From: Polaribacter sp. Hel1_33_78
GTDB taxonomy: Bacteria; Bacteroidota; Bacteroidia; Flavobacteriales; Flavobacteriaceae
Reading direction: 5' to 3'
Assembly (NCBI RefSeq): GCF_900106075.1
Contig: NZ_LT629794.1
Span: 806,001-870,000 of the forward strand
Length of the DNA: 64,000 bases
Part shown: positions 7,508 to 16,724 of the stretch, piece after piece
Numbering within the stretch: the stretch's first letter is position 1
How the letters are laid out: each line of letters begins with the position of its first letter
Made by a program: the position numbers and the translations under genes
Notes under the pieces: model-generated
What the model was told of the DNA's origin: nothing
Database searches by the model: none
Seen by the model: the letters and a program-made list of their open reading frames with translations, nothing else

Positions 7508-8842
7508 ATGAAGAAAATTACGTTTTTATTAGCAGTTACAATGTTTTTAGCAACTGCAAAGACAAATGCACAGGATGATGCAAAAAGAGAATGTACAATT
7601 AAATATAATCTTTTTAAAGGAGATTTTAAATCTAAAAAGTATGATGATGCTTATGCTAATTGGGTTTATTTAATGGATAATTGTAAAGATTTATCTGTTA
7701 ATATATACAAGTACGGTGCAGATTTAGCAGAAGATGTTAAAAAAGATCCTGCTTTAGCTAAAAAGGTTTATGAGCAGAGATTACAATATTTTCCTAAAAA
7801 AAATCCAGCAAAGGTGCATAGTGATTATGCAACTTACTTATTTAAAAATAATTTAGCTTCTGAAGAAGAAATTTTCAATATTTTAGAGATAGCATATAAA
7901 ATTTCTCCAAGAGATATGAGTGTTAAAAATATCTACAAGTATTTTCAAGGAATAACAGATAAATACAAAGATGCTAATCCACAAAGAGTATTTGATACGT
8001 ATGATGATGTAATTGAATCTGTTGGTGAAAAGTTAGATGATTATGCTAAAAAAATTAATGTTTTAACTCAAGATTCTACTAAGGTTTTAGATAAAAAAGA
8101 GAAAAGCAGATTAAGAGCTTATTCTATTAACTCTAAAGCATTAGGTAGAGTAGAAGGTGGTTTGGATGCAATCATATCAGAAATTGCTACTTGTGAGAGA
8201 TTAGTACCTTTGTACAAAAGAGATTTTGAAGCAAATAAAACAAATACAACTTGGTTAAGAAGAGCAGTATCTAGAATGTTTAACAAGGGCTGTCAAGAAG
8301 ATTCAATGTACGAAACATTAGCTAAGGCTTATGCAGAATCAGCCCCTTCTGCAGATTCTTATTCTTTTTATGCCGGCATCTTAGAAAAAAATGGAGATAC
8401 TAGCGGAGCAGCAGCCATGAGAGAGAAAGCATTTAACTTAGAAACAGATCCTATAAAAAAGGCAAAGTATAAATTAAAGTTTGCTCAAGCAGCTAAAGTT
8501 AGAGGTCAATTATCTAAAGCAAGAAGTTTAGCTAGAGAAGCATTAAGATTTAATCCTAATTTTGGTAAAGCATATTTATTAATTGCAAGGCTATATCAAT
8601 CTAGTGTTAATAATTGTGGTACTAACGAGTTTGAAAAAAGAATGGTGTATGCAGCAGCTTTAAGACAAGCACAAAGAGCATCATCAGTAGACCCTAGTAT
8701 TTCTTCTGCAGCAAAAAAATACATTGCTTCTTATAGAGCAAATTTACCAAGTAAAAAAGTAGTCTTTACGGCGGGTGTTGCACCAGGAAGTAGTTATAGA
8801 ATTAAATGTTGGATAGGTGAAACTGTAAAAGTTCCTAATTAA
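7508..8842 (+). CDS. Secreted tetratricopeptide-repeat protein
   Basis: 444 residues with a signal peptide (MKKITFLLAVTMFLATAKTNA, then QDDAK). The rest is helical, with TPR-like pairs such as KYDDAYANWVYLMDNCKDL and LSKARSLAREALRFNPNFGKAYLLIARLY near the C-terminus. It is probably a periplasmic scaffold. The gene ends 6 bases before the GTG of lptC, and the only hairpin terminator within reach (8875-8915) lies inside the lptC reading frame. Confidence 0.7.
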   Translation: MKKITFLLAVTMFLATAKTNAQDDAKRECTIKYNLFKGDFKSKKYDDAYANWVYLMDNCKDLSVNIYKYGADLAEDVKKDPALAKKVYEQRLQYFPKKNPAKVHSDYATYLFKNNLASEEEIFNILEIAYKISPRDMSVKNIYKYFQGITDKYKDANPQRVFDTYDDVIESVGEKLDDYAKKINVLTQDSTKVLDKKEKSRLRAYSINSKALGRVEGGLDAIISEIATCERLVPLYKRDFEANKTNTTWLRRAVSRMFNKGCQEDSMYETLAKAYAESAPSADSYSFYAGILEKNGDTSGAAAMREKAFNLETDPIKKAKYKLKFAQAAKVRGQLSKARSLAREALRFNPNFGKAYLLIARLYQSSVNNCGTNEFEKRMVYAAALRQAQRASSVDPSISSAAKKYIASYRANLPSKKVVFTAGVAPGSSYRIKCWIGETVKVPN

Positions 8843-8848
8843 TATTTT

Positions 8849-9415
8849 GTGAGGAATTACAAAAAAATAGTATTAAAAAGCATTGCTGTTCTTTATGGAA
8901 TAGCAATGCTTTTTTCATGCGCTAACAATACACAAAAAGTAAGAGATTTTTTAGCAGATAAAAATTTACCTGTAGGTACTGCAAAAGATGCGTATCATGT
9001 TTATAAAGACTCTGGTAGAATTACATCAAAATTAATTACACCAATAATGTTAGATTTTAGTAATAGAAAAGAACATCCCTATAGTGAGTTTCCTAAGGGG
9101 GTTAAAATTATTAATTTTGAAAAAAATGGTTTGGATTCTGTTACTATTACCGGGAATTATGCTTTGTCTTATGCGAAAACATCTATATCAGAAATTAGAG
9201 GGAATGTGGTAGTTGTTAATCATACAGATCAATCTAGATTGGAAACAGAGCAATTATTTTGGGATGAAAAAACAAAGTATTTTGTTTCTGAAAAAGCATT
9301 TAAACTAACCAAAGAAAGTGATACGATTTTTGGAGTTGGTTTTGAATCTAAAGATGATTTATCGAAACACTTATCAAAAAAAACCACAGGAAAATTAGAA
9401 ACATCAGAAGAATAA
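8849..9415 (+). CDS. lptC: LPS export lipoprotein LptC
   Basis: 188 residues from a GTG start. The signal sequence SIAVLYGIAMLFSC ends in a lipobox with Cys24. The body has the LptC beta-jellyroll look (PIMLDFSNRKEHPYSEFPKGVKIINF, then RGNVVVVNHTDQSRLETEQLFWDEKTKYF). LptC links the inner-membrane LptBFG exporter to periplasmic LptA during lipopolysaccharide transport. Oddly, the codons for residues 9-22 form a perfect 13-bp hairpin followed by a T run, a terminator inside the gene. Together with the weak GTG start, this suggests output lower than that of the TPR gene upstream. Confidence 0.85.
   Translation: MRNYKKIVLKSIAVLYGIAMLFSCANNTQKVRDFLADKNLPVGTAKDAYHVYKDSGRITSKLITPIMLDFSNRKEHPYSEFPKGVKIINFEKNGLDSVTITGNYALSYAKTSISEIRGNVVVVNHTDQSRLETEQLFWDEKTKYFVSEKAFKLTKESDTIFGVGFESKDDLSKHLSKKTTGKLETSEE
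8875..8915 (+). terminator. Intragenic terminator-like hairpin in the lptC signal-peptide codons
   Basis: Perfect 13-base arms AAAAAGCATTGCT (8875-8887) and AGCAATGCTTTTT (8902-8914) with a 14-base loop; the T run extends from 8910 to 8915. It begins 33 bases after the TPR gene stop and 27 bases into lptC. Confidence 0.7.
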
Positions 9416-9419
9416 TATT

Positions 9420-9620
9420 ATGAATAAGATTTGGAAATTTTTTCAGTACGGATATTTAATAATCGCCATAATTTGCTTAGTAGAAGGTCTTTTGAAAATC
9501 AATTCTGATAGAAGTAGAGCAATACTTTTAATTGTGGCTTCAATTTTTATTACCTTAGTATTTTTCTTTAAAAGACATTTTAGAAAAAAAGTTGAGTCTA
9601 GAAACAATCAAAACAAGTAG
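9420..9620 (+). CDS. Small two-helix membrane protein
   Basis: 66 residues. A hydrophobic segment at about 9-24 and a second at about 35-50 are separated by a short polar turn (KINSDRSRA), and the tail is strongly basic (KRHFRKKVESRNNQNK). The gene lies 5 bases after lptC and 14 bases before the CNNM gene, so it is co-transcribed with them. I do not recognise a named family. Its position suggests an inner-membrane envelope role. Confidence 0.65.
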   Translation: MNKIWKFFQYGYLIIAIICLVEGLLKINSDRSRAILLIVASIFITLVFFFKRHFRKKVESRNNQNK

Positions 9621-9634
9621 AATTTTAGTTCCTA

Positions 9635-10900
9635 ATGGAAATTGAACTTATTATTGTTATTGTATCAATTTTATTATCCGCCTTTTTTTCAGGGATGGAA
9701 ATTGCATTTGTTTCTGCTAATAAAATGCACATAGAATTAGAAAAAAAAAGAGAAGGTTTTATTCCTAAAATCCTTAAGGTCATAACTCAAAAATCATCAA
9801 AGTTTATTACCACAATGCTAGTAGGTAATAATATTTCTTTGGTAATTTATAGTTATTATATGGGCAAATTTCTAATAAGAATATTGCCTCTAAGTAGTTT
9901 TAATGAATTTTCTATTTTACTAGTACAAACGATTATTTCTACAATTTTAATTTTAGTTACAGCAGAATTTTTACCGAAAGCTATTTTTAGAATTTATGCG
10001 AATGAAGTGCTGAAAATATTCGCAATTCCTGCTTATATATTTTATTATTTATTTCATTTCTTTTCAGAATTTATTACGGCAATTTCAGACTTTTTTTTGC
10101 GAGTTTTTTTTAAAACAAATGCATATGAAGAGCAAACAGAGTTTAGCAAAGAAGAGCTAGGTAATTATATTAATGAGCAGTTAGAAACAGGGAGTATAGA
10201 TTATGATTTCGATTCTGAAATTCAAATTTTTCAAAACGCTTTAGAATTTCAAAATCTAAAAGCTAGAGAAGTTATGGTGCCTAGAACGGAAATTATATCC
10301 GTAGAAATTCATGAAACTGTCTCGAATTTAAAGAATGCTTTTATTAAAACTGGACTGTCAAAGATTTTGGTTTACAAATCATCTTTAGATGATGTTGTTG
10401 GGTATGTAAATGCTTTTGAGTTATTTAAAACCCCAAAAACCATAAAATCAATTTTACTTCCTTTGGAGCTCGTACCAGAGTCTATGATGATTAATGATGT
10501 ACTGAATGCTTTAATGAAAAAACGCAAAAGTGTAGCTGTTGTTATTGATGAGTATGGAGGGACCTCTGGGATGATTACCGTTGAAGATATTGTAGAAGAA
10601 CTGTTTGGTGAAATAGAAGATGAGCATGATTCACAAGAATTTTTAGAAGAAAAAATTAATGATTCAAAATTTAATTTTTCTGCAAGGTTAGAAATAGATT
10701 ATTTAAATGAAGAATATCATTTAAATATTTTAAAATCGGAAGCTTATGAAACTTTAGGAGGTTTTATTATTGAACACACCGAAAATATTCCAGAAGAAAA
10801 AGAACTCATTGAAATCGATAATTTGGAATTTAAAATATTGAAAATGAGTGGTGCAAAAATTGATGAAGTTTCATTAAAAGTTATCAATCCAGAAGATTAA
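9635..10900 (+). CDS. CNNM/CBS-domain (hemolysin-family, CorC-type) membrane protein
   Basis: 421 residues. The N-terminal CNNM domain has membrane segments at about 3-25, 57-75, 92-120 and 128-150. A CBS pair follows from about 205 to 335 (REVMVPRTEI at 211-220; SVAVVIDEYGGTSGMITVEDIVEELFGEI), and a CorC/HlyC domain occupies the last 80 residues. Relatives act in Mg or Co efflux and are loosely called hemolysins. GldE of flavobacterial gliding belongs to the same superfamily, but nothing here identifies this copy as GldE. It sits at the end of the lptC run. Confidence 0.85.
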   Translation: MEIELIIVIVSILLSAFFSGMEIAFVSANKMHIELEKKREGFIPKILKVITQKSSKFITTMLVGNNISLVIYSYYMGKFLIRILPLSSFNEFSILLVQTIISTILILVTAEFLPKAIFRIYANEVLKIFAIPAYIFYYLFHFFSEFITAISDFFLRVFFKTNAYEEQTEFSKEELGNYINEQLETGSIDYDFDSEIQIFQNALEFQNLKAREVMVPRTEIISVEIHETVSNLKNAFIKTGLSKILVYKSSLDDVVGYVNAFELFKTPKTIKSILLPLELVPESMMINDVLNALMKKRKSVAVVIDEYGGTSGMITVEDIVEELFGEIEDEHDSQEFLEEKINDSKFNFSARLEIDYLNEEYHLNILKSEAYETLGGFIIEHTENIPEEKELIEIDNLEFKILKMSGAKIDEVSLKVINPED

Positions 10901-10919
10901 AACTCCCGTTCATCGTTCT

Positions 10920-10936
10920 GTGCTAAAAAATAGCAC
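10920..10936. terminator. Short hairpin downstream of the CNNM gene
   Basis: GTGCTA (10920-10925) and TAGCAC (10931-10936) form a short stem with an A-rich loop. There is no strong T run after it, so it is a weak terminator candidate at best. GTGCTA recurs at about 10955. Confidence 0.3.
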
Positions 10937-11023
10937 GTAACCACCTACTAATAAGTGCTAAATGGGTTGCAATATTTAAACCAAAAACCGTATATTCGCC
11001 AACTGAAAATAAATAAATGACGT

Positions 11024-13114
11024 ATGGCAGTTTTATCAAAAATTAGAGAACGTTCAATGTTCTTAATTATCATTATCGGATTAGCGCTTTTTGCTTTTGT
11101 GCTAGATCCATCTACACTTGGTGATTTTTTCAACTCTAATAAGGTTAATGAAATAGGTGAAATTAACGGAGAATCTATATCGAGACAAGAGTTTACGCAA
11201 GAATTGGAAAGTTACAAACAAAAAGCAGGAAACGGCGTTACAGAAATGCAAGCGTCAAAAACTGTTTGGGATAATATTGTTAGAAAAAAAATCTATAAAA
11301 ATCAGTTAAGTGAAGCCGGTATCACAATTGGTGAAGCGGATGTTTGGAACGAAATAGTGAATGCCTCTTTTGTTCAAAGTAACCCTGAATATCAAAATGA
11401 AGCTGGTTTGTTTGATGAAAATAAATTCAAGCAATTTTTAGCTAGTGAAAAAGAAAATAAAACTCAATTATGGTCTCAATGGTCAGATTATATGAGTCAA
11501 ATTAGAGATAATTCTGAAACAACTACTTATAATAATCTAGTAACTGCGGGTTTAGGAGCTTCTTTAAAAGAAGGAGAAACTGAATATATGATAGAGAATA
11601 CTAAGTTAAATGCACAGTTTGTGCATGTGCCTTTCACAAGTATTGCCGACAGTTTAGTAAAAATAAAATTATCTGAAGTGGAAGCTTATATTAAAAATCA
11701 TAAGAATGATTTTAAAGTAGAAGCATCTAGAGATATTTCTTATGTTCAGTTTAATATTGTTGCAACTGATGCGGACCAAGAAGTTATCAAGAAAAATATT
11801 GGAACTTTAATTGAAGATTTTAAAGAATCGGATGATGAATCGGTGTTTTTATCTGAAAATGATTCAGACACAAACTTAAATTCAAACATTCAATTTAAAA
11901 ATTTATTAAATCAAGAAGTTGCGGATATAATTTATGCGGGTAACAAAGGTGATGTTGTGGGGCCATACAAGGACAAAGAGTTCTTTAAGATTTCAAAAAT
12001 AACAGAAGTGAGTCAAATGCCAGATTCTGTGAGAGCTAGTCATATCTTAATTCCGTTTATTGGGTCTCAGAGAGTTGCTGCAGATGTTACAAGGTCAGAG
12101 GAAGAGGCTAAGGAATTAGCAGATAGTCTTTTAACGATTGTAAAAAGAAGTAAAAGGAAATTTGGAAGTTTAGCAAAAACTTTTTCATCTGATAAAGGTT
12201 CTGCCCTAAAAGAAGGAGATTTAGACTGGTTTAATTACTCAAGAATGACACCAGCTTTTAGAGATTTTTGCTTTGAAGGAAAAAAAGGAGATATCGATGT
12301 GGTTAAAAGTCCATTTGGTTTTCACATTATTAGAATTGACAACCAAAAAAATAAACAAAAGGTATTAAAGTTAGCTACTTTTAGTAGAAAAATTGTTCCT
12401 TCTGAAGCAACTGAAAATGTAGCGTTTAGAAATGCTGAAGAATTTGCTTTAGCGGTTTCTAAGGAGAACATGTATTTTGAAGTAGCATTAGGGAAAAATT
12501 ACAAACCAAAACCAGCTGTCGGTTTAAAAGCTTTAGATGAAAATGTAGCCGGTCTAGGAAGTCAAAGACAAATTGTAAGATGGGCTTTTGGCAAAGAAAC
12601 TAAAGTCAACGATTTTAAGCGTTTTGATTTAGAAGGAAGTCATGTGGTTGTATTTGTTACAAATGCTACAGAAAAGGGTTTAATGTCGGCTGCAAAAGCT
12701 ACAAATAGAGTAAGACCAATTCTAGTGAATGAAAAGAAAGCTGCCTTAATTAATGAAAAATTACAAGGAGCTTCTTTGAGTGATATTGCTACTGCGAATA
12801 ATACAACTGTTAAAAGCGCTAATGGAATAACTTTAAAAAATCCTACACTCTCTGGAGTTGGTCTTGAACCAAAAATTGTTGGAGCAATGTATAATGCAGA
12901 ATTAAATAAAGTTTTTAGTCCTATTGCAGGTAATAGAGGTGTTTTTGCTTTTATGTTAACCAGCAAAGAAATTCCTACGGCATTACCAAACTATGATAGT
13001 AGCAGAAAAAGAATTGCTGAATCTAGAAAAAGATTGACATTTAAAATGTTTGAAGCTATTAAGAAAACATCTAATGTAGAAGACTATCGAGCAAATATGT
13101 ATAATGCGAACTAG
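11024..13114 (+). CDS. Membrane-anchored peptidyl-prolyl isomerase, PpiD/SurA-like
   Basis: 696 residues. One N-terminal membrane anchor lies at about 13-27 (FLIIIIGLALFAFVL). A SurA-N-type chaperone region follows, then a parvulin PPIC domain at about 333-440 (SVRASHILIPF ... SPFGFHIIRID), and a second, more diverged C-terminal half. It should help fold outer-membrane proteins in the periplasm. The gene is preceded by TATATTCG at 10991-10998, a one-mismatch -7 element, and followed by a strong terminator. The placement after lptC and the CNNM gene fits a set of envelope-biogenesis genes. Confidence 0.85.
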   Translation: MAVLSKIRERSMFLIIIIGLALFAFVLDPSTLGDFFNSNKVNEIGEINGESISRQEFTQELESYKQKAGNGVTEMQASKTVWDNIVRKKIYKNQLSEAGITIGEADVWNEIVNASFVQSNPEYQNEAGLFDENKFKQFLASEKENKTQLWSQWSDYMSQIRDNSETTTYNNLVTAGLGASLKEGETEYMIENTKLNAQFVHVPFTSIADSLVKIKLSEVEAYIKNHKNDFKVEASRDISYVQFNIVATDADQEVIKKNIGTLIEDFKESDDESVFLSENDSDTNLNSNIQFKNLLNQEVADIIYAGNKGDVVGPYKDKEFFKISKITEVSQMPDSVRASHILIPFIGSQRVAADVTRSEEEAKELADSLLTIVKRSKRKFGSLAKTFSSDKGSALKEGDLDWFNYSRMTPAFRDFCFEGKKGDIDVVKSPFGFHIIRIDNQKNKQKVLKLATFSRKIVPSEATENVAFRNAEEFALAVSKENMYFEVALGKNYKPKPAVGLKALDENVAGLGSQRQIVRWAFGKETKVNDFKRFDLEGSHVVVFVTNATEKGLMSAAKATNRVRPILVNEKKAALINEKLQGASLSDIATANNTTVKSANGITLKNPTLSGVGLEPKIVGAMYNAELNKVFSPIAGNRGVFAFMLTSKEIPTALPNYDSSRKRIAESRKRLTFKMFEAIKKTSNVEDYRANMYNAN

Positions 13115-13144
13115 AAACTAGTTTCATTATTTCTTAAAATACTC

Positions 13145-13178
13145 AAAATCCGTTCAAATTAATGTTGAACGGATTTTT
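13145..13178 (+). terminator. Terminator after the PpiD-like gene
   Basis: Arms AAAATCCGTTCAA (13145-13157) and TTGAACGGATTTT (13165-13177), perfect over 13 bases with a 7-base loop and a T run. Confidence 0.85.
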
Positions 13179-13353
13179 TATGGAGTAATATGAGTTTAAA
13201 CTAAACTGAATTAGTTCGTAATTAAAGAATTTGTTATTCACATATTCAGTGCCAAAAAAATAAGCTTGTTTGGCTTAAACTGAACGCTTTGATTCAAACT
13301 CTTTTACAGAATGAAAAAAACACGCAGTTCAAGCCGCAAATTGTCCCAATAAA
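13179..13353. other. Gene-free spacer between two convergent terminators
   Basis: About 175 bases lie between the PpiD terminator and the rho terminator. I see no ORF of note. A loose inverted pair, GGCTTAAACTG (13272-13282) and CAGTTCAAGCC (13325-13335), differs at one position and could form an RNA stem with a G-U pair. No function is claimed. Confidence 0.35.
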
Positions 13354-13384
13354 AAAAACCTTCTGATTTCTCAAAAAGGTTTTT
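13354..13384 (-). terminator. Terminator after rho
   Basis: AAAAACCTT (13354-13362) and AAGGTTTTT (13376-13384) are exact inverses around a 13-base loop, with a T run in the minus-strand direction. It lies 33 bases beyond the rho stop. Confidence 0.7.
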
Positions 13385-13417
13385 GTAATTTATTTTTTAA
13401 AATTCGAAATTTTGGTT

Positions 13418-15103
13418 TTAACCATTCATAGAGATTAGAAACTCATCATTATTTTTAGAGAACTTAATTCTATCATTTATAAATTCCATAGCCTCTATTG
13501 GGTTCATGTCTGCAAGATATTTACGCAAAACCCACATACGTTGAACGGTTTTAGCATCTAATAATAAATCATCTCTTCTTGTAGAAGATTTAATCAAATC
13601 AATTGCAGGGTAGATACGTCTATTAGAAATATTTCTATCTAACTGAAGTTCCATGTTTCCTGTTCCTTTAAACTCTTCAAAGATCACTTCATCCATTTTA
13701 GAACCAGTTTCCGTCAGAGCAGTCGCAATAATAGTTAATGAGCCACCATTTTCAATATTTCTTGCAGCTCCAAAGAAACGTTTTGGTTTGTGCAATGCAT
13801 TGGCGTCTATACCACCAGAAAGTATTTTTCCTGACGCTGGAGCAACAGTATTATAAGCTCTTGCCAAACGTGTAATAGAATCTAAAAGAATAACGACATC
13901 ATGTCCACATTCAACCAAACGTTTTGCTTTTTCTAATACTATATTGGCAACACGTACATGTTTGTCTGCAGGTTCATCAAATGTAGAAGCAACAACTTCT
14001 CCACGAACACTTCTTTGCATGTCTGTAACTTCTTCCGGACGCTCGTCAATAAGTAAAACAATTTGATAAACTTCTGGGTGATTTTGCGCAATTGCCTTCG
14101 CAATATCCTTTAATAACATGGTTTTACCAGTTTTAGGTTGCGCTACGATCATACCACGTTGACCTTTCCCTAATGGAGAAAATAAGTAAATAATTCTTGT
14201 TGATAAAGAGCTACCCTTTTCTGCTAAATTGAATTTTTCTTCAGGAAATAATGGCGTTAAATGTTCAAATGATACTCTATCTCTAACAATATTTGGATTT
14301 AATCCATTTATTTTTGAAACTCTAATTAAAGGAAAATACTTTTCTCCTTCTTTTGGAGGTCTTACATTTCCCCTTACAGTATCACCAGTTTTTAAGCCAA
14401 ATAATTTAATTTGAGATTGAGATACATATATGTCATCTGGAGATGATAAATAATTATAATCAGAAGAACGTAAAAAACCATAACCATCAGCCATCATTTC
14501 CAGCACACCTTCACTTTCAATAATTCCGTCAAATTCAAAATCAGGGTCTCTATATCGGTTTCCAGATTGGTTACTGTTATTTCGAGTACTGTTATTTCTG
14601 TCCCTATTTTGGTTCTGACTTTTATTTTTCTGCGGATTATTTTTCGCAACAGGTTTACTTGGTTGAGATTTATTCGACTGAGGCTTATTGGGGTTGTTTC
14701 TAGGTTTTTGTATCTGCTTTTCGTCTTTTTTATCCAAAGTAACGGTACTAACTTCAGTTTTTACTTCAGCTTCTTTATGCTCAATTTTCTTGGAAACAGG
14801 CATTTGTAGAGCTGTTTTTTGTTGTTTTAGATTTTCTGCATCTACAATTTCAATAGCAGGATTATTTGAGGATGTAGTTGGCGCAGAAGTCTTAGAAACT
14901 CGTTTTCTTTTTGGTTTTTCAGTCCTTGTTTTTTTTGGATTTTCAGAATCGACTCTCTTTGCTGGGGTGGCAGCTTGTGTATCTAAGATTTGATACACTA
15001 AGTCTAACTTTTTTAATTGACTGGTTTTGGCAAGGCCAATAGATTTAGCAATTACTTGCAAGTCAGCAAGAGTTTTTGCTTTTAGTTCAGAAATTTCGAA
15101 CAT
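13418..15103 (-). CDS. rho: Transcription termination factor Rho
   Basis: 561 residues, longer than E. coli Rho (419). Residues 1-45 are a Rho-N/SAP-like domain. About 50-190 is a long basic, Asn/Lys/Gln/Ser-rich insertion. A cold-shock-like RNA-binding domain follows (about 193-275; [17 protein letters not shown]), then the ATPase with the Walker A region [14 protein letters not shown] near 320-333 and Walker [18 protein letters not shown] near 405. It terminates untranslated transcripts. Insertion-rich N-termini are common in Bacteroidota Rho and may alter RNA binding or phase behaviour. It is divergent from DUF4293. Confidence 0.97.
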   Translation of the reverse strand: MFEISELKAKTLADLQVIAKSIGLAKTSQLKKLDLVYQILDTQAATPAKRVDSENPKKTRTEKPKRKRVSKTSAPTTSSNNPAIEIVDAENLKQQKTALQMPVSKKIEHKEAEVKTEVSTVTLDKKDEKQIQKPRNNPNKPQSNKSQPSKPVAKNNPQKNKSQNQNRDRNNSTRNNSNQSGNRYRDPDFEFDGIIESEGVLEMMADGYGFLRSSDYNYLSSPDDIYVSQSQIKLFGLKTGDTVRGNVRPPKEGEKYFPLIRVSKINGLNPNIVRDRVSFEHLTPLFPEEKFNLAEKGSSLSTRIIYLFSPLGKGQRGMIVAQPKTGKTMLLKDIAKAIAQNHPEVYQIVLLIDERPEEVTDMQRSVRGEVVASTFDEPADKHVRVANIVLEKAKRLVECGHDVVILLDSITRLARAYNTVAPASGKILSGGIDANALHKPKRFFGAARNIENGGSLTIIATALTETGSKMDEVIFEEFKGTGNMELQLDRNISNRRIYPAIDLIKSSTRRDDLLLDAKTVQRMWVLRKYLADMNPIEAMEFINDRIKFSKNNDEFLISMNG

Positions 15104-15218
15104 TTATGTATTTATTAAGTTATTTTTAATCTTAAATATAAGATTCTTACAAATTATTTTTGAATTTATTTATCGTATATAGCACTATACAATATTTTTT
15201 TGAGTGGTAATTGTTGTA

Positions 15219-15247
15219 CAAATATATACTTTTTTTTTTACTTGCAA
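15219..15247 (-). promoter_or_regulatory. Promoter for rho
   Basis: On the minus strand TTG (15247-15245) is followed after 18 bases by TATATTTG (15226-15219), a full match to the Bacteroidota pattern. It leaves a 5' leader of roughly 110 bases before the rho ATG, long enough for autoregulation. Confidence 0.55.
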
Positions 15248-15271
15248 GTTTTCTTTTTAAAAAAGAAGTCC

Positions 15272-15279
15272 TATTTTTG
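15272..15279 (+). promoter_or_regulatory. -7 element for the DUF4293 gene
   Basis: TATTTTTG at 15272-15279, 19 bases before the ATG at 15299. The -33 side is not clear. Confidence 0.45.
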
Positions 15280-15298
15280 TAATCACATTTTATAAAGT

Positions 15299-15730
15299 AT
15301 GATTCAAAGAATACAAACAATATATTTACTTATAGCTTCAATAGTTTCTGGAGGATTAATTTTTGTATTTAATTTATGGAAAACCTTAAAAGAACAAATT
15401 TTTGTATTAGATTTGTTTGAAGAAGGGTTATTTACTTTAAACGTAGTGCCTTTTATGTTCATTACATCTTCGATTTTATCATTAGTAACTATCTTTTTAT
15501 ATAAGAACAGAAAGTTACAATTTGTAATCGGACGTATAATAATTTTGATGAATCTTTTTTTATTAGGATTATTGATTTATTTATCTCTAACTTTATCTGG
15601 AGAAACAATTGTTTCTGAGAAAGGTATTGGAATGTTCTTACCAATTTTAGTCGTTTTGCTTATTGTTTTAGCAAATAAAGCTATTAAAAAGGATGAAGAT
15701 CTCGTAAAATCTGTAGATAGATTGCGATAA
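15299..15730 (+). CDS. DUF4293 family membrane protein
   Basis: 143 residues with four hydrophobic segments (about 5-24, 46-65, 76-97 and 108-125) and the opening MIQRIQTIYLLIASI that marks DUF4293. Function is unknown. The divergent partnership with rho is, from memory, common in Bacteroidota. A palindromic terminator follows. Confidence 0.8.
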   Translation: MIQRIQTIYLLIASIVSGGLIFVFNLWKTLKEQIFVLDLFEEGLFTLNVVPFMFITSSILSLVTIFLYKNRKLQFVIGRIIILMNLFLLGLLIYLSLTLSGETIVSEKGIGMFLPILVVLLIVLANKAIKKDEDLVKSVDRLR

Positions 15731-15760
15731 AACTAACAAATAGTATATTTAGTGCGAAAA

Positions 15761-15786
15761 AAAACCGAGAAATATTTCTCGGTTTT
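15761..15786 (+). terminator. Palindromic terminator after DUF4293
   Basis: AAAACCGAGAAAT (15761-15773) is directly followed by its exact inverse ATTTCTCGGTTTT (15774-15786), with A and T runs on the two sides. Confidence 0.8.
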
Positions 15787-15896
15787 TTATTTTTGAAAGG
15801 AATTTATTATTTTCTTTTTAGTTTTAATAACGAATGCTATTAATTATTTGTTTATTTTTAAGTATTTGAAATACAATAAATTAATGTTTTTTATCT

Positions 15897-15960
15897 CCCT
15901 ACAAATAGGGATGTTTATCCTTGTAATTAAGGAGGTATTAATTTCACTATAAATGGGTAT
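15897..15960 (+). promoter_or_regulatory. Two related dyad sites upstream of the response regulator
   Basis: Site 1 (15897-15912) contains the perfect dyad CCCTA-CAAA-TAGGG. Site 2 (15945-15960), CACTATAAATGGGTAT, matches site 1 at 12 of 16 positions in the same orientation, 48 bp downstream. The pair precedes the response-regulator ATG at 16001. Operator function, perhaps autoregulation, is an inference. Confidence 0.4.
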
Positions 15961-16000
15961 TGTAAATTCCTATAATATAATTTAAATTTGATAATAAATA

Positions 16001-16666
16001 ATGAAGAAAAAGATATACGTTCACGTAGCTGATGATCATAAGATATTGATTGAGGGTATTATAGCTATCATTAATACAGATAAGGATATCGCAATAAGAG
16101 GATATTCTTTAACTGGTAAAGAAGTTATTGATTGGTTTGATAAAAAGGAAAATAAGGCAGATGTTTTAATTTTAGATATTACAATGCCTTTTCTAGATGG
16201 TTTTGAAGTGTTGCAACATTTTAATAAAAAAGGAATTAGACAAAATGTTATTATCCTCTCTAGTTACGATGATATAAAGATTGTACAAGAAATGTTAAGT
16301 CTTGGTTGCAAAGGTTATATTAGTAAGAAGAATGCAGGAGATCATGTTATAGATGCTATAAAGGCAGTTGCGAATGGGGATCAATATTTTAGTAGTGATA
16401 TTCAAACGGTTCTTTTAAAATCTTTTGCTGGTCAACAGGTGCCTGTCGGTGATGCACCAAATAAATTTATAATCGAAACCTTAACAGATAGAGAGTTGGA
16501 TGTTTTAAAATTAATAACACAACAATTTAATTCTCCAGAGATTGCAGATGCATTGAGTTTAGGCATTAGTACAGTAGAAACTCATCGGAAAAATTTATTA
16601 AGAAAATTAAAAGTAAAAAATTCAGTGGGTTTGGCCATGTATGCAGTACGAAATAATATAGTGTAA
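16001..16666 (+). CDS. NarL/LuxR-family response regulator
   Basis: 221 residues. The receiver domain (1-120) has acidic residues at 11-12, the phospho-acceptor Asp59 in LILDITMP, and a conserved Lys near 110. The C-terminal LuxR-type helix-turn-helix occupies about 155-215 (LTDRELDVLKLITQQFNSPEIADALSLG). It should bind DNA when phosphorylated, with the histidine kinase two genes downstream as the obvious partner. Candidate operator sites lie just upstream. Confidence 0.92.
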   Translation: MKKKIYVHVADDHKILIEGIIAIINTDKDIAIRGYSLTGKEVIDWFDKKENKADVLILDITMPFLDGFEVLQHFNKKGIRQNVIILSSYDDIKIVQEMLSLGCKGYISKKNAGDHVIDAIKAVANGDQYFSSDIQTVLLKSFAGQQVPVGDAPNKFIIETLTDRELDVLKLITQQFNSPEIADALSLGISTVETHRKNLLRKLKVKNSVGLAMYAVRNNIV

Positions 16667-16724
16667 ATGTCAATTAAATTTATTAATTTAGCAAAAAGTT
16701 GTTTAATATTTAAAATTAAGAAAA

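Noticed and set aside
9635-10900. Calling the CNNM/CBS protein gldE or a true hemolysin
   Set aside because: No gliding genes surround it, and the hemolysin name for this superfamily rests on old misannotation.
12640-12966. A 108-codon minus-strand frame inside the PpiD-like gene
   Set aside because: It lies entirely opposite a well-supported gene, has no start-site signals or family match, and is a shadow of the coding strand composition.
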